A DNA stretch of 64,000 bases from CAIYRG01 sp963747255. GTDB lineage: Bacteria > Pseudomonadota > Alphaproteobacteria > Micropepsales > Micropepsaceae. The DNA is taken from the NCBI GenBank assembly GCA_963747255.1, contig CAVVEG010000012.1:1-64000 (forward strand), given 5' to 3'. The translations under genes were made by a program, and so were the position numbers. The notes beneath the pieces were generated by a model. It was not told the DNA's origin. It did not search any database and worked only from the letters and a program-made list of their open reading frames with translations. This document shows positions 9,528 to 18,105 of the stretch, one piece after another (the first letter of the stretch is position 1; every line of letters begins with the position of its first letter).

Positions 9528-9869
9528 CTACCGCTCTATCCAATCGAGCCTGGTCCAGAACGGGTTATGCCCACTGTATGAGAGGAGTCCCACCCCGAGC
9601 GAAAAGACGCACATCAACGCGAACAGGGCAGACCGGGCGAACAGTCTCGAGCCCGGAGGCGCGACGGCCTGGCGGGAATTGATCCCGGGTTTGACCAACC
9701 CGGACAATGCCCACAATCGCTCCAACTCCTGCATGGCGGCGGCATTCCCCAATTCCACACGCCAGGCGTCGTATCGGGCTCTCTCCTCGATGGTCATGAC
9801 ACCGCGGCGGCGGCGCGCAAACCAAATGGCGGCCTCTTCCAAACCGGCATCGTGCTCGAATTGGCTCAT
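9528..9869 (-). CDS. Short FecR-like anti-sigma protein (DUF4880 only)
   Basis: 113 residues. The N-terminal ~60 residues match the DUF4880 domain of FecR anti-sigma factors (EEAAIWFARRRRGVMT...ERARYDAW; LERLWALSG), followed by a single membrane segment (ALFALMCVFSLGVGLLSY) and about 15 residues beyond it. The usual periplasmic FecR domain of some 200 residues, which senses the TonB receptor, is absent, and none is readable downstream before the next gene. It overlaps the sigma factor gene by 4 bp (ATGA). Probably binds the sigma factor at the inner membrane; how it would receive an outside signal is unclear. Confidence 0.75.
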   Translation of the reverse strand: MSQFEHDAGLEEAAIWFARRRRGVMTIEERARYDAWRVELGNAAAMQELERLWALSGLVKPGINSRQAVAPPGSRLFARSALFALMCVFSLGVGLLSYSGHNPFWTRLDWIER

Positions 9870-10390
9870 CGCGAGTCCTCCGTCATCCGAACGGCTCGCG
9901 CAATTCTTACCATGGCTTCGGCGATGTGCTTTTCAACGGTGCCCGTGCTTACGCCCATTCGCCGCGCGATGGCCGGATAACTCAGGTTATGAAACCGATG
10001 CAAAACGAAAGCCTCATGGCAGCGAGGCGGTAACATTTCGATCGCGTCAATAGCGCGCTGAAGATCCTGCCTGCCCGCAACGATGCGCTCGGGATTGATG
10101 GAATCGGCTTTGTTCGCATCCACGGCGTAGAGGGACCGAACAATCAGAGATCCGCGCCGTTCCCGCCGATGGTGGTCGACAAAAAGATTTCTGACGATAC
10201 GCATCAGATACCGGAACGGATCGTGCACTTTACCGGGTTCGATCGCGTCAAGCGCTCTGACACAGGCTTCCTGCTCAATATCTTCGGCGTCGGGCGAATA
10301 AAAACTCTTCGAGCGCCGGCGGCGCACGAGTTCGCGGCAGGCATGGACGAGCGCGCTTGCTTCTTCGGCTGCGATCTTTCTGTTGCCCAT
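9866..10390 (-). CDS. ECF sigma factor, FecI-like
   Basis: 174 residues from ATG 10390; an adjacent GTG at 10393 is an alternative. Sigma region 2 is visible as DAEDIEQEACVRALDAI...FRYLMRIVRNLFVDHHRR, and region 4 as LPPRCHEAFVLHRFHNLSYPAIARRM with helix-turn-helix GVSTGTVEKHIAEAMVRI. Best matches the FecI/iron-starvation ECF group. It is divergent from the TonB receptor gene 10527-12740, the classic arrangement for sigma/anti-sigma control of a receptor. GGGAGAGA precedes the start. Confidence 0.87.
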   Translation of the reverse strand: MGNRKIAAEEASALVHACRELVRRRRSKSFYSPDAEDIEQEACVRALDAIEPGKVHDPFRYLMRIVRNLFVDHHRRERRGSLIVRSLYAVDANKADSINPERIVAGRQDLQRAIDAIEMLPPRCHEAFVLHRFHNLSYPAIARRMGVSTGTVEKHIAEAMVRIARAVRMTEDSR

Positions 10391-10526
10391 CACTCTCTCC
10401 CGAACGGCTCATTATTCCATTTATTCCGGCCAGGGCGGCAGAAAAAAATCTGCCCGGGGCGGTGGGGGTGGTTGGGGCGCCCATACGTCTATAGGCGGCA
10501 CAGGCGGACCGATCTTTCAACGGTGA

Positions 10527-12740
10527 ATGCAAAGACAATTCGGGCGGCGCGCGTTTTTGACGGGTCGCCCGGCAGGGGAGAATGTGTTCAGGAACTCACT
10601 TCTTGCCGGATCGGCATTGAACCTGGCCTGGGCGGCGATTGCCGTGGCGGGTGAAGCCGCAAACCCGAACGCACTGCCGGAACAGGTCATCATACAGGGG
10701 CAACTGCCTGACGACTTCAAGATCGATGTGCCTGCCCTGCAAAAATTGACAGAGCCTCTTCTCGATACGCCGCAGTCGATCGAAGTCATCCCGGAAGCCG
10801 AGTTGAAGGATCGGGCGGTCACCAATCTGAATGATGCTCTTCGGGATGTGCCGGGCATAAGCCTCGGAGCGGGAGAATTTTCGTGGCAGGGCAATAATCC
10901 GTCGATTCGCGGGTTCGTCGCGCGGAACGACATTTTTCTCGACGGTCTGCGGGATTTTGGCAGCTATTACCGCGACCCGTTCAACCTGCAACAGATCGAC
11001 GTGCTGGAAGGCCCGTCTTCGATCTTGTTCGGCCGCGGTTCGACGGGAGGCGTCATCAATCAGGCAAGCAAGCAGCCGTCCCTGGAGGGATTTGTTGCGG
11101 GCAGCCTTGCCGGCGGGACCGACTACACGTGGCGCGCCACAGCCGATATCGACGAAGCTCTGCCCGACCTAGGACCCGGCGCGGCATTCCGGCTGAACGC
11201 CATGGTGCATGCGCAGGATGTGTCGGGACGGGATGTCGCCAAAACAAGCCGCTTCGGGCTGGCGCCAAGTCTGGCCCTCGGACTTGGTACCGCGACGCGT
11301 CTGACATTTTCGTATTTCGACCAAGCGGCGAATGACGTGCCCGACTATGGGTTGCCCTGGCTTGGAACGGCGCCTGCGCCCGTACCGCGGCAAAACTTTT
11401 ACGGCTTCACCAGCGATTTTCTGAGGACCGGTACCGACATCGGAACGGTCCGGATCGAGCATGATCTCGGTCCCGCAATCACCATCAGCAATGTCGCGCG
11501 CTATGCATGGTACAGCCGCGACTTTCGGATCAGTGAACCGATCATCAATGCGCCTGTGGGCACGCCCCTTTCCGCGATCCCGGTCAGCCTGAATATCTGG
11601 AGCGGCAACAGCATCGAGACCATGGCCTGGGATCAGGCCAGCGTCATCGCGCATTTGCAGACTGGATCGATCCAGCACGACCTTGTTGCCGGTGTGGAAG
11701 GCGGCCGCGAAAGTTCGGCGCCGGAATTCGACAACAGCTCCGGCGTTCCGACGGCGCCACTGCTCGCGCCCGATCCGAAGCGGCCATTTATTGCGGCCAG
11801 CACATTTCCGCGGCTGAAGGCGGATACTATCGGGTGGAGTTTTGCTCCGTATCTCATCGACACCATCAAGCTGACACCCCAATGGGAAGTCGATGCGGGA
11901 CTTCGCTGGGATTATTTCGGCACACATTATCAGGCAACCCGATTTTCAACGGGGATTCCCGGCCAGGTCTCCGGCCAGGATAATGTCGTGCGAGTGGACA
12001 GAATGCCGAGCTATCGCGCCGCCCTGCTGTACAAGCCCGACGAGAATGGCAGCGTTTATTTCGATTACGGCACCTCCTTCGACCCATCGGCGGAAGCGCT
12101 GTCCCAGATCACCAGCGGACGATCACTTGGCATCGGCAATGCGGATCTGGCGCCAGAGAGAAACAAAACTTTTGAACTCGGATCGAAGTGGGATCTGATA
12201 AACGACCGGCTGTCGGCCAATGGCGCGGTTTTTTGGGAGGAAAAGCTGAACGCTCGGGTGCCCGATCCGAATAATCCCGGCTTCAACATTCTGGCCGGAA
12301 CACAGCGCGTGGAGGGGCTTGATCTGGGAATTGTCGGCCGGATCACCGACAACTGGCAACTGACCGGCGGCTACACCTATCTGGACGGCAAGGTGACGAA
12401 GTCTGCTCCCGGCGCGGCCCCGGTGGGGTCATTGTTGCCCAATACGCCGAAGAACTCGCTGAGCTTCTTTTCCGAATATCGCCTCGGCGGAGGATTCGAA
12501 ATCGGTGGAGGAGGACAGTTTGTCTCGTCACGCCTTGCGCAGAACACAGCGCCGCTCCGGCAGGTCCCCGGCTATTGGACATTCGATGCGATGGCGAAGT
12601 ACGACATCAGCGAAACGATGAGCCTGCAGCTGAACGTGAACAACATCCTGAATAAATATTATTACGATCAAATCCATCCCTTCCATGTGGTGCCTGGCGA
12701 GGGGCGGGTCGCATTGCTCGCACTCAATTTCAGGTATTGA
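10527..12740 (+). CDS. TonB-dependent receptor 1 (siderophore-receptor type; Mo-linked context)
   Basis: 737 residues from ATG 10527; a GTG near 10583 with AGGGGAGA upstream could be the true start. Signal-like hydrophobic stretch, short TonB-box region (PEQVIIQGQ), plug domain with LTEPLLDTPQSIEVIP, DRAVTNLNDAL, IRGFVARND, VLEGPSSILFGRGSTGGVIN, then a 22-strand-type barrel ending in the aromatic LNFRY. No STN signalling domain precedes the plug although a FecI/FecR pair is adjacent. The PiuC gene follows after 7 bp. A close paralogue lies at 52288-54489. Family knowledge suggests Fe-siderophore uptake; the molbindin and modA genes just downstream, and the paralogue's context, make a molybdenum chelate a serious alternative. 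Confidence 0.9.
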   Translation: MQRQFGRRAFLTGRPAGENVFRNSLLAGSALNLAWAAIAVAGEAANPNALPEQVIIQGQLPDDFKIDVPALQKLTEPLLDTPQSIEVIPEAELKDRAVTNLNDALRDVPGISLGAGEFSWQGNNPSIRGFVARNDIFLDGLRDFGSYYRDPFNLQQIDVLEGPSSILFGRGSTGGVINQASKQPSLEGFVAGSLAGGTDYTWRATADIDEALPDLGPGAAFRLNAMVHAQDVSGRDVAKTSRFGLAPSLALGLGTATRLTFSYFDQAANDVPDYGLPWLGTAPAPVPRQNFYGFTSDFLRTGTDIGTVRIEHDLGPAITISNVARYAWYSRDFRISEPIINAPVGTPLSAIPVSLNIWSGNSIETMAWDQASVIAHLQTGSIQHDLVAGVEGGRESSAPEFDNSSGVPTAPLLAPDPKRPFIAASTFPRLKADTIGWSFAPYLIDTIKLTPQWEVDAGLRWDYFGTHYQATRFSTGIPGQVSGQDNVVRVDRMPSYRAALLYKPDENGSVYFDYGTSFDPSAEALSQITSGRSLGIGNADLAPERNKTFELGSKWDLINDRLSANGAVFWEEKLNARVPDPNNPGFNILAGTQRVEGLDLGIVGRITDNWQLTGGYTYLDGKVTKSAPGAAPVGSLLPNTPKNSLSFFSEYRLGGGFEIGGGGQFVSSRLAQNTAPLRQVPGYWTFDAMAKYDISETMSLQLNVNNILNKYYYDQIHPFHVVPGEGRVALLALNFRY

Positions 12741-12747
12741 ATCGGTC

Positions 12748-13428
12748 ATGCTTCTACAGATCCCGGCGCTGCTCGATGCTGCACAACTGGCGGAATGCCG
12801 CAAAGCTTTGCAAACCGCGGAGTGGAGCGATGGCAGGGCTACCGCGGGCTATCTATCGAGCCGCGTCAAAGACAACCAGCAGGTGCCCGAGGGCCATCCC
12901 GTAGCGCGGCAACTGGGCGCGATGATCCTGGATGCGCTTGACCGGAATCAACTGTTCATTTCCGCCGCGCTTCCCCTGAAGGTCGTGCCGCCGCTGTTCA
13001 ACCGTTATGCCGGCGGGCAGTCCTATGGGGGCCATATCGACGGCGCAATACGTCCTGTCCCTGGAACGCCGCACCGGGTGCGGACCGATCTTTCCGCGAC
13101 TGTGTTTCTTTCTGCGCGCGAGGAATATGACGGTGGCGAGCTGGTCATCGAGGAAGGCCCTGGCACGCAGCGAATCAAACTGCCCGCCGGGGATATGGTG
13201 CTGTACCCGGGGAACAGCGTGCATCATGTAGAGCCTGTCACGCGAGGTGCACGGGTCGCGGCATTTTTCTGGGTGCAAAGCATGGTCCGCGAGGAGGCCG
13301 GGCGGAATGTGCTTTTCAGGATCGACACGGCATTGCAGCAGCTCGGGCGCGATATACCGGGGCACAGTTCCCTCGTCGAGATCGCCGGGGCCTACCACAA
13401 CCTGTTACGGTTGTGGTCGGATACGTAG
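12748..13428 (+). CDS. piuC: PiuC/YbiX-type Fe(II)/2-oxoglutarate hydroxylase (PKHD)
   Basis: 226 residues starting 7 bp after the receptor stop. Matches the PKHD-type hydroxylase family: N-terminal LLQIPALLDAAQL, then metal ligands H-I-D (His96, Asp98) in SYGGHIDGAI, distal histidine in YPGNSVHHVEPV (159/160) and an arginine for 2-oxoglutarate in TRGAR. YbiX and PiuC are encoded next to siderophore receptors in many proteobacteria and are thought to modify or help process imported chelates, though the substrate is unproven. Co-transcription with receptor 1 is near certain from the spacing. Confidence 0.92.
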   Translation: MLLQIPALLDAAQLAECRKALQTAEWSDGRATAGYLSSRVKDNQQVPEGHPVARQLGAMILDALDRNQLFISAALPLKVVPPLFNRYAGGQSYGGHIDGAIRPVPGTPHRVRTDLSATVFLSAREEYDGGELVIEEGPGTQRIKLPAGDMVLYPGNSVHHVEPVTRGARVAAFFWVQSMVREEAGRNVLFRIDTALQQLGRDIPGHSSLVEIAGAYHNLLRLWSDT

Positions 13429-13492
13429 CGGTTTCCGCCGGACGCCGCCACGGGCGTTCGCGCGTTAGAGAAAGCATTGCCAGGAGATGACG

Positions 13493-13699
13493 ATGAAACT
13501 GAGCGCACGAAACCAGATCAAAGGAAAGATTGCCGATTTGCAAAAGGGCCAGACCACCGCCCATGTCCGGATCGAAATGGGGAACGGCGTCACCATTACC
13601 TCTTCCATTACCAATGAGGCGGTGGACGAACTTGGTCTGAAACCCGGCGACGAGGTATTCGCCGTGATCAAGGCTTCCGACGTTATGGTCGCGAAATAA
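13493..13699 (+). CDS. Molbindin (Mop-type TOBE domain, molybdate-binding)
   Basis: 68 residues from ATG 13493; an ATG two codons earlier (13487) abuts AGGAG too closely to be favoured. Full-length single Mop/TOBE domain: KLSARNQIKGKIADLQKG, AHVRIEMGNGVTITSSIT, AVDELGLKPGDEVFAVIKAS. Proteins of this kind assemble into hexamers that store or buffer molybdate/tungstate in the cytoplasm. It lies between piuC (same strand) and modA (convergent), which places molybdate handling inside the receptor 1 cluster. Confidence 0.93.
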   Translation: MKLSARNQIKGKIADLQKGQTTAHVRIEMGNGVTITSSITNEAVDELGLKPGDEVFAVIKASDVMVAK

Positions 13700-13774
13700 G
13701 CCCAACAGACCTGCCGTTATCGTCTTTTCCAGCTCTGTGGCTGTCGATGTACCGAAGCACGTCAGCCGAGCGCG

Positions 13775-14551
13775 TCATCGGTGGCCGAGCACGGTGAAAC
13801 CGGCTTTTTCAAACGCGTCACGTGCCGGCGGCCCTTGCAGGAAGTTGAGAAAACCGGCCGCGACCGGCTTTGCATCCTTTGTCAGCGCGACGGGATAGAC
13901 GATCGGTTGGTGCGTATTTGCAGGGAATGTCGCCACGATGCGAACGCGCGGTTCGAGGCGCGCGTCCGTCGAATAGACGATGCCGAGCGGCGCTTCGCCA
14001 CGCGCCACATAGGCCAGCGTCGCGCGGACGTCTTCGCCGAGCGCGAGGTGACCGGATACGCTGTTCCACACAGCCAATTTCATCAGCGAAACCTGCGCGT
14101 ATCTCCCCGCCGGAACCGAAGAAGGTTCGCCCATCGCCAGCCGTCCGCCCTGAAGAGCGTCAGCCAGTCTGAATCCCGGGCGAATGGCGAGCGCTATTTT
14201 CGAATCGGCAGGAGCTATCAATACCAGGCTGTTGGCGAGCAGATCGCGGCGCGTTGGGTTTGCGATCAGACCGCGGGACTCGAGATAGTTCATCGAATCC
14301 ACATCGGCGGAAACGAACATATCGGCGCCCGAGGTCGCCTCGATTTGCCTGGCCAGCGTCATGGAGGCCGCAAACGAGAACACCACATTCACATGTTTCG
14401 CCGCCTCGTAGCTCTTTCCGATCTCCGGCAGAACATTGGACAGGGAAGCGGCGGCCAAAACAGTGATCCGATCCTGCGGTTGCGCGTTCGCTGCGCAGGG
14501 AACCGGCATGGCAAACAGCATGGCAAGCACTGCACGGACAGATCGGCTCAT
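13775..14551 (-). CDS. modA: Molybdate ABC transporter periplasmic binding protein
   Basis: 258 residues from ATG 14551. Signal peptide (RAVLAMLFAMPVPCAANAQ), then the ModA fold: ITVLAAASLSNVLPEIG with the oxyanion-binding serine, VNVVFSFAASMTLARQIE (second serine), GADMFVSAD, and C-terminal FLQGPPARDAFEKAGFTVL. It would bind molybdate or tungstate in the periplasm and deliver it to ModBC, but no modB or modC is in the window. A Mo-box-like inverted repeat lies about 40 bp upstream of the start (14592-14615). Convergent with the molbindin gene. Confidence 0.93.
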   Translation of the reverse strand: MSRSVRAVLAMLFAMPVPCAANAQPQDRITVLAAASLSNVLPEIGKSYEAAKHVNVVFSFAASMTLARQIEATSGADMFVSADVDSMNYLESRGLIANPTRRDLLANSLVLIAPADSKIALAIRPGFRLADALQGGRLAMGEPSSVPAGRYAQVSLMKLAVWNSVSGHLALGEDVRATLAYVARGEAPLGIVYSTDARLEPRVRIVATFPANTHQPIVYPVALTKDAKPVAAGFLNFLQGPPARDAFEKAGFTVLGHR

Positions 14552-14591
14552 TCCACTTCTCCGCAAAGAGGCATTGACGCCCCCCGTCAAT

Positions 14592-14615
14592 CGCTATATC
14601 TGAACAAATATCACG
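14592..14615. promoter_or_regulatory. Mo-box-like inverted repeat (putative ModE site)
   Basis: Two half-sites, CGCTATAT and ATATCACG, are separated by 8 bp; six of eight positions are symmetric. The left half extended is ATCGCTATAT, which agrees with the known ModE operator half-site pattern (CGnTATAT). It lies upstream of modA and also upstream of the divergent gene at 14775. ModE normally represses molybdate uptake genes when molybdate is plentiful. No modE gene is in the window. Confidence 0.6.
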
Positions 14616-14774
14616 ACGAACGGGGTCGCAACAAATAATCATTGCAAACACTCCGCCGCGAGTCCTGCGCTCACATGCCCTTCGACGGGTGGAGTGAAAA
14701 CGTGGTTGGTTTTCATCAAACTTCCGGCGTTCCGATCGCGGCGTAACGATTGCAGAATCAACCCAGGAGCCGAC

Positions 14775-15329
14775 ATGGGCGCACTTCCGGGAAAGACCGG
14801 CGTTTTCGGTATTGCGGTTGCGTTGTTCACTTTTTCCGCAATGCCGGTTCGCCCCCAGGTTGGGCCAATAGAGCCGTCGCCTCCGCCTCCCTGTACCGAA
14901 ACCCAACCGGATGATGTTGTTTCCGTCTGGTCTCTGCCTGCCGTAGCGGGGCAATCGGAACATGACGCGGATCAGGTGCGCATCCATCCCCTGATCCTGG
15001 GCAAACCCAACCGGATTAAACTTGTGATGCGCGATGACGCCCGCTTTCCTGCTTTGCCGGGCGGAGCCGAGCAGCCGAAGCAGTATATCTACGCGGGAAT
15101 CATTGACCTGCACATTCCCGCAGACGGGACATACCGGGTCGTGACCGATGAGGGTATGCGGATCGATATCGTCGCCGATGGAAAACTTGTGGATTCGACA
15201 GCATTCGGACGTGGGCCGCACTGTTCCGGAAAATTCGTCGATTTCCATCTTCATACCGGGGACGCGACGCTCCAGCTCGTCGGCGCGCCCTATGATTCCG
15301 TGACGGTGTTAATGATTCGCCGGTCCTGA
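14775..15329 (+). CDS. Secreted protein of unknown function
   Basis: 184 residues from ATG 14775, preceded by AGGAG. Signal peptide (TGVFGIAVALFTFSAMPV), then a proline-rich segment (SPPPPC) and a domain with beta strands IYAGIIDLHIPADGTYRVVTDEGMR..., ending DSVTVLMIRRS. The C-terminal part resembles a generic periplasmic beta-sandwich (a sugar-binding or PPC-like domain), which I cannot name. It is divergent from modA across the Mo-box-like site, so it could belong to the same regulon. Confidence 0.65.
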   Translation: MGALPGKTGVFGIAVALFTFSAMPVRPQVGPIEPSPPPPCTETQPDDVVSVWSLPAVAGQSEHDADQVRIHPLILGKPNRIKLVMRDDARFPALPGGAEQPKQYIYAGIIDLHIPADGTYRVVTDEGMRIDIVADGKLVDSTAFGRGPHCSGKFVDFHLHTGDATLQLVGAPYDSVTVLMIRRS

Positions 15330-15534
15330 CCCGAGCGCAGCCGCCAGTGGCGCGGAGATTTGCCGGCCGGCGCGCTTGGAGCAGGTCGTCATCCGGTTTC
15401 ACCAATGCCACAACAAGACCGGCAACGGGCGTCGTCCACACAGATCGGCAGAAAAGCACGCATGTTTGAAATTTGCGCTGCCCTGCGGGATGATGGCGCA
15501 CGAGCGGTCGCATCCAGACACAGGGGAGGATGGT

Positions 15535-16437
15535 GTGGCGATTTATCGTGTGGTCCTGGCCGCTGTGCTGGGACCGGCGTTGCTTATCCCGTTGACCGGA
15601 ACGGCGGCAGGTGTGGTGCCCGATTTTTCGGGACCCTGGGGCCGCAACATGTTCAATTTCGAGCCGCCGGATGCAGGTCCCGGTCCGATCGTAAATCTGC
15701 GGCGTTTGGGGGCGGATGCGGGCTATACCGCCGTCGATGGCGATCCGATACCGCTGGTGGGCGACTACAACAATCCCATCCTGAAGCCTGAAGCCGCCGC
15801 GGTGGTAAAGCGCAACGGCGAGTATTCGGAAAGCGGCCACGATGTGCCCGATCCCAGCAACCAGTGCGGGGCCTATTCGCTTCCCTTTCTCTATTCCATC
15901 TCCCTGGGCCTGCAGATGATCCAGCGGAAGGACGATATCGTGATCCTGTACGTCCAGAATGGGCAGGTCCGTCATGTGCGGTTGAACTCAAGTCATCCGC
16001 GCAACATGAAACCGGCGCCCATGGGCGATTCGATCGGGCATTACGAAGGCGATGTGCTGGTGATCGACACCATCGGGATAAAACTCGAGCCTTACACCGT
16101 GGTTGACCGGTTTGGCACACCGCAGAGCGAGGCAATGCATGTTGTCGAGCGTTACCGCCTGATCGACGCCCGGGAAGCACAGGCGGCGCTGGACCGTCAG
16201 GTCAGGGTGGTCGGCACGACGGGGCCCATGGCGCCGGACCGCAATTACGACAAGGCGCTCAGGGTCGAACTGAAGGTCGAGGACCCGCAGATTTTCACCG
16301 CGCCCTGGAACGCGAATGTCACCTTCCGGAAAGTTATCCGCGGGTTCAATGAAGGGACGTGTGCGGAGAATAATGTGGACCGGTTCAATCTGGGCGATCT
16401 GAAGAACATGCCCGTGGCGAAGACAGCGGATTTTTAA
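15535..16437 (+). CDS. Secreted paralogous family protein, copy 1
   Basis: 300 residues from GTG 15535, preceded by AGGGGAGGA; longer upstream starts lack a signal peptide. Signal peptide, then the shared family layout: DFSGPWGRN, GDYNNPIL, DPSNQCG, QVRHVRLN, GHYEGDVLVIDTIG, MHVVERYRLI, VEDPQIFTAPW, CAENN and the C-terminal KTADF. Four more copies lie in this window (19026, 34368, 56033, 56976). Two conserved cysteines (NQC and CAEN) could form a disulfide in the periplasm. No known domain recognised; such proteins are usually annotated as hypothetical in Acidobacteria and alphaproteobacteria. Confidence 0.82.
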   Translation: MAIYRVVLAAVLGPALLIPLTGTAAGVVPDFSGPWGRNMFNFEPPDAGPGPIVNLRRLGADAGYTAVDGDPIPLVGDYNNPILKPEAAAVVKRNGEYSESGHDVPDPSNQCGAYSLPFLYSISLGLQMIQRKDDIVILYVQNGQVRHVRLNSSHPRNMKPAPMGDSIGHYEGDVLVIDTIGIKLEPYTVVDRFGTPQSEAMHVVERYRLIDAREAQAALDRQVRVVGTTGPMAPDRNYDKALRVELKVEDPQIFTAPWNANVTFRKVIRGFNEGTCAENNVDRFNLGDLKNMPVAKTADF

Positions 16438-16458
16438 GTTGTCCCGGGATTGGCGGGC

Positions 16459-16842
16459 TCACTGCGGTGGCGTGGTGAAGAACCATGGATGCCCGTCGAG
16501 GTCACGCGCCGTATAGGTACGGCCGTATGACTCATCGTGAGGGGGCTGGACTATCTCCGCGCCGGCGGCTTTCGCCCGCGCGTAATGCGCATCGACATCA
16601 TCGAGATAGATAAATATGCCCATTGTCGCCATTGTGCCTTCGCGTGGGCTGACCATGCCCCAATCCTTCGCACCCTGCCCCATCATGATGCGCACACCGC
16701 CAAGCGACATTTCGGCGTGCATTCCGCCGCTCGGGGTGCCGGTGCGCACGTCTTCCCGGAAGCCGAAGGCGCGTGTGAGCCATTCGAGAGCGCCGGGAAC
16801 GTCGCGATAGAACAGATAAGGGATGATTTCCGTGCGGGTCAC
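16459..16842 (-). CDS. VOC/glyoxalase-fold protein
   Basis: 127 residues from GTG 16842 (GGGAGAAG upstream). Typical PhnB/YdfO-like VOC protein: IIPYLFYRDVPGALEWLTRA, FGFRE, HAEMSLGGVRIMMGQ, IFIYLDDVDAHYARAKAAGAEI, RTYTARDLDGHPWFFTTP. Proteins of this type act as metal-dependent lyases or dioxygenases, or as binding/resistance proteins; the substrate cannot be read. Convergent with secreted-family copy 1. Confidence 0.83.
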   Translation of the reverse strand: MTRTEIIPYLFYRDVPGALEWLTRAFGFREDVRTGTPSGGMHAEMSLGGVRIMMGQGAKDWGMVSPREGTMATMGIFIYLDDVDAHYARAKAAGAEIVQPPHDESYGRTYTARDLDGHPWFFTTPPQ

Positions 16843-17010
16843 ACTGCTTCTCCCAGTATTCCGTTTCCCCAGGGACCCGGCCACCCGCGCTGGCGGGCGA
16901 AAGTTTTCTACCACGCGGCCAGCCAATTCGCATTACCGGAGCTCGAGCAGTTGAGCCCATGGACTTGGTTCCTGTGCCCGGCGTCTCCATATTGTCGGGA
17001 GAGGGCAGCC

Positions 17011-17454
17011 ATGGCCGTACACCGCAGGTTGATTGCCGTTGCATTCGTTTTGGCATTTCCTGCTTCAGCGTTTGCGCAATCGGTGTTGCCCAATCCCGGA
17101 GGGCCGACGGGATTCATGGCTTACGGCCCCTTTGGCGGAACAAATCCGAATCCGGCGGGCCTCACCATTGTGCCTGGCACGGTTGCAATCCCCGGAGTCA
17201 GCGGTGCGGCGAATACGGGAACGATCCCGCTTCCCGGAACGACCGGGGCGCCCAATGTTCCGACGATGACCGCACCATCAGATCGTGGCAGTCTTTATCC
17301 GCCCGCTTTCTATCCTCTCGTTCCAACGCTCGGCGCAGGCCAAAGCACGCTGCCGCAGAACGGTGGAGGTTATGGCGCACCGGCGATAGCTGCACCTGAT
17401 CCGCACTTCGGGCTCCCGGACTGCAACGGCTGCACTGCCGGCTACGGCTGGTAA
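17011..17454 (+). CDS. Secreted Gly/Pro/Thr-rich low-complexity protein
   Basis: 147 residues from ATG 17011. Clean signal peptide ending SAFAQ, then a low-complexity mature part rich in G, P, T, A with repeated PG and GTxPxPG-like turns, and a C-terminal CNGCTAGYGW with a CxxC pair. No domain recognised. Probably an exported, disordered protein. It precedes the DUF4389 gene by 36 bp and may be co-transcribed. Confidence 0.68.
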   Translation: MAVHRRLIAVAFVLAFPASAFAQSVLPNPGGPTGFMAYGPFGGTNPNPAGLTIVPGTVAIPGVSGAANTGTIPLPGTTGAPNVPTMTAPSDRGSLYPPAFYPLVPTLGAGQSTLPQNGGGYGAPAIAAPDPHFGLPDCNGCTAGYGW

Positions 17455-17490
17455 ATCCGCGACTTCAGCGGAGCTCACGAAAGGACTCCA

Positions 17491-17775
17491 ATGAGCGATA
17501 CCGGTTCGGTTCAGCCACCCTCACGACAGCGGTTTCCATGGTTGCGGCTGCTGTACGCAGCCGGTTTTGCCGTGTTCGCATGGATTGTGTTTCCGATTAC
17601 CGTGCTGGTGTTGGCGTCTCTGCACTTCATCACGCTCGGCATTACCGGGAGGGTCAACCTTGAACTGCAGGAATTCAGCTCCAAGGCTGTCCGTTACATG
17701 CGTGACGTGCTGCTTTTCGTAACGGGTGTCGACGACGATATCCCATTCCCCCTTGGGCCATTCCCGAAGGCGTAG
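17491..17775 (+). CDS. DUF4389 membrane protein
   Basis: 94 residues. After a short polar N-terminus, FPWLRLLYAAGFAVFAWIVFPITVLVLASLHFITLGITGR forms one or two membrane segments, followed by NLELQEFSSKAVRYMRDVLLFVTGVDDDIPFPLGPFP. This is the layout of the DUF4389 family, whose function is not known. ATG 17491 follows an AAAGGA sequence. Confidence 0.82.
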   Translation: MSDTGSVQPPSRQRFPWLRLLYAAGFAVFAWIVFPITVLVLASLHFITLGITGRVNLELQEFSSKAVRYMRDVLLFVTGVDDDIPFPLGPFPKA

Positions 17776-17979
17776 TCCGCCGGCAATTCTCTTTGCGGGA
17801 CGGTTCTGGCCCTTTTTTGTCACTCGACCAAATCGGAACCTGAGCTGCACACTGGACGTTGTCCAAGGGTTCCAGTCGGGTTCCCATGCCGAAACCCGAG
17901 CGGAACGCACCGGACCGCGGGCTATTCATCGCAGGATGGTCCGCGGCGTTGTCACAAGTGTCCAATTGCGGAGGCATCC

Positions 17980-18105
17980 ATGAAGCGGGTTTTCGATTCT
18001 CACGATTACGCCTGGAAGCTCATCGGCTTCGCGGTGTTGGCCAGTTACGGCTATCTTTTTTGGGCGATCTCGAACGCAGCACATGTCAGTTTGGTCAACC
18101 TGTAG
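17980..18105 (+). CDS. Small single-TM membrane protein (41 aa)
   Basis: ATG 17980 follows a strong GGAGG with 5 bp spacing. The 41-residue product starts MKRVFDSHDYAWK and has one membrane helix (LIGFAVLASYGYLFWAIS) and a short polar end. The polar head followed by a single helix is typical of small accessory subunits, but no family is recognised. Support is the ribosome site and the hydrophobic profile. Confidence 0.6.
   Translation: MKRVFDSHDYAWKLIGFAVLASYGYLFWAISNAAHVSLVNL

Noticed and set aside
17500..17910. Minus-strand frame opposite DUF4389
   Set aside because: Shadow of the DUF4389 gene, which has recognisable family sequence and a ribosome site.
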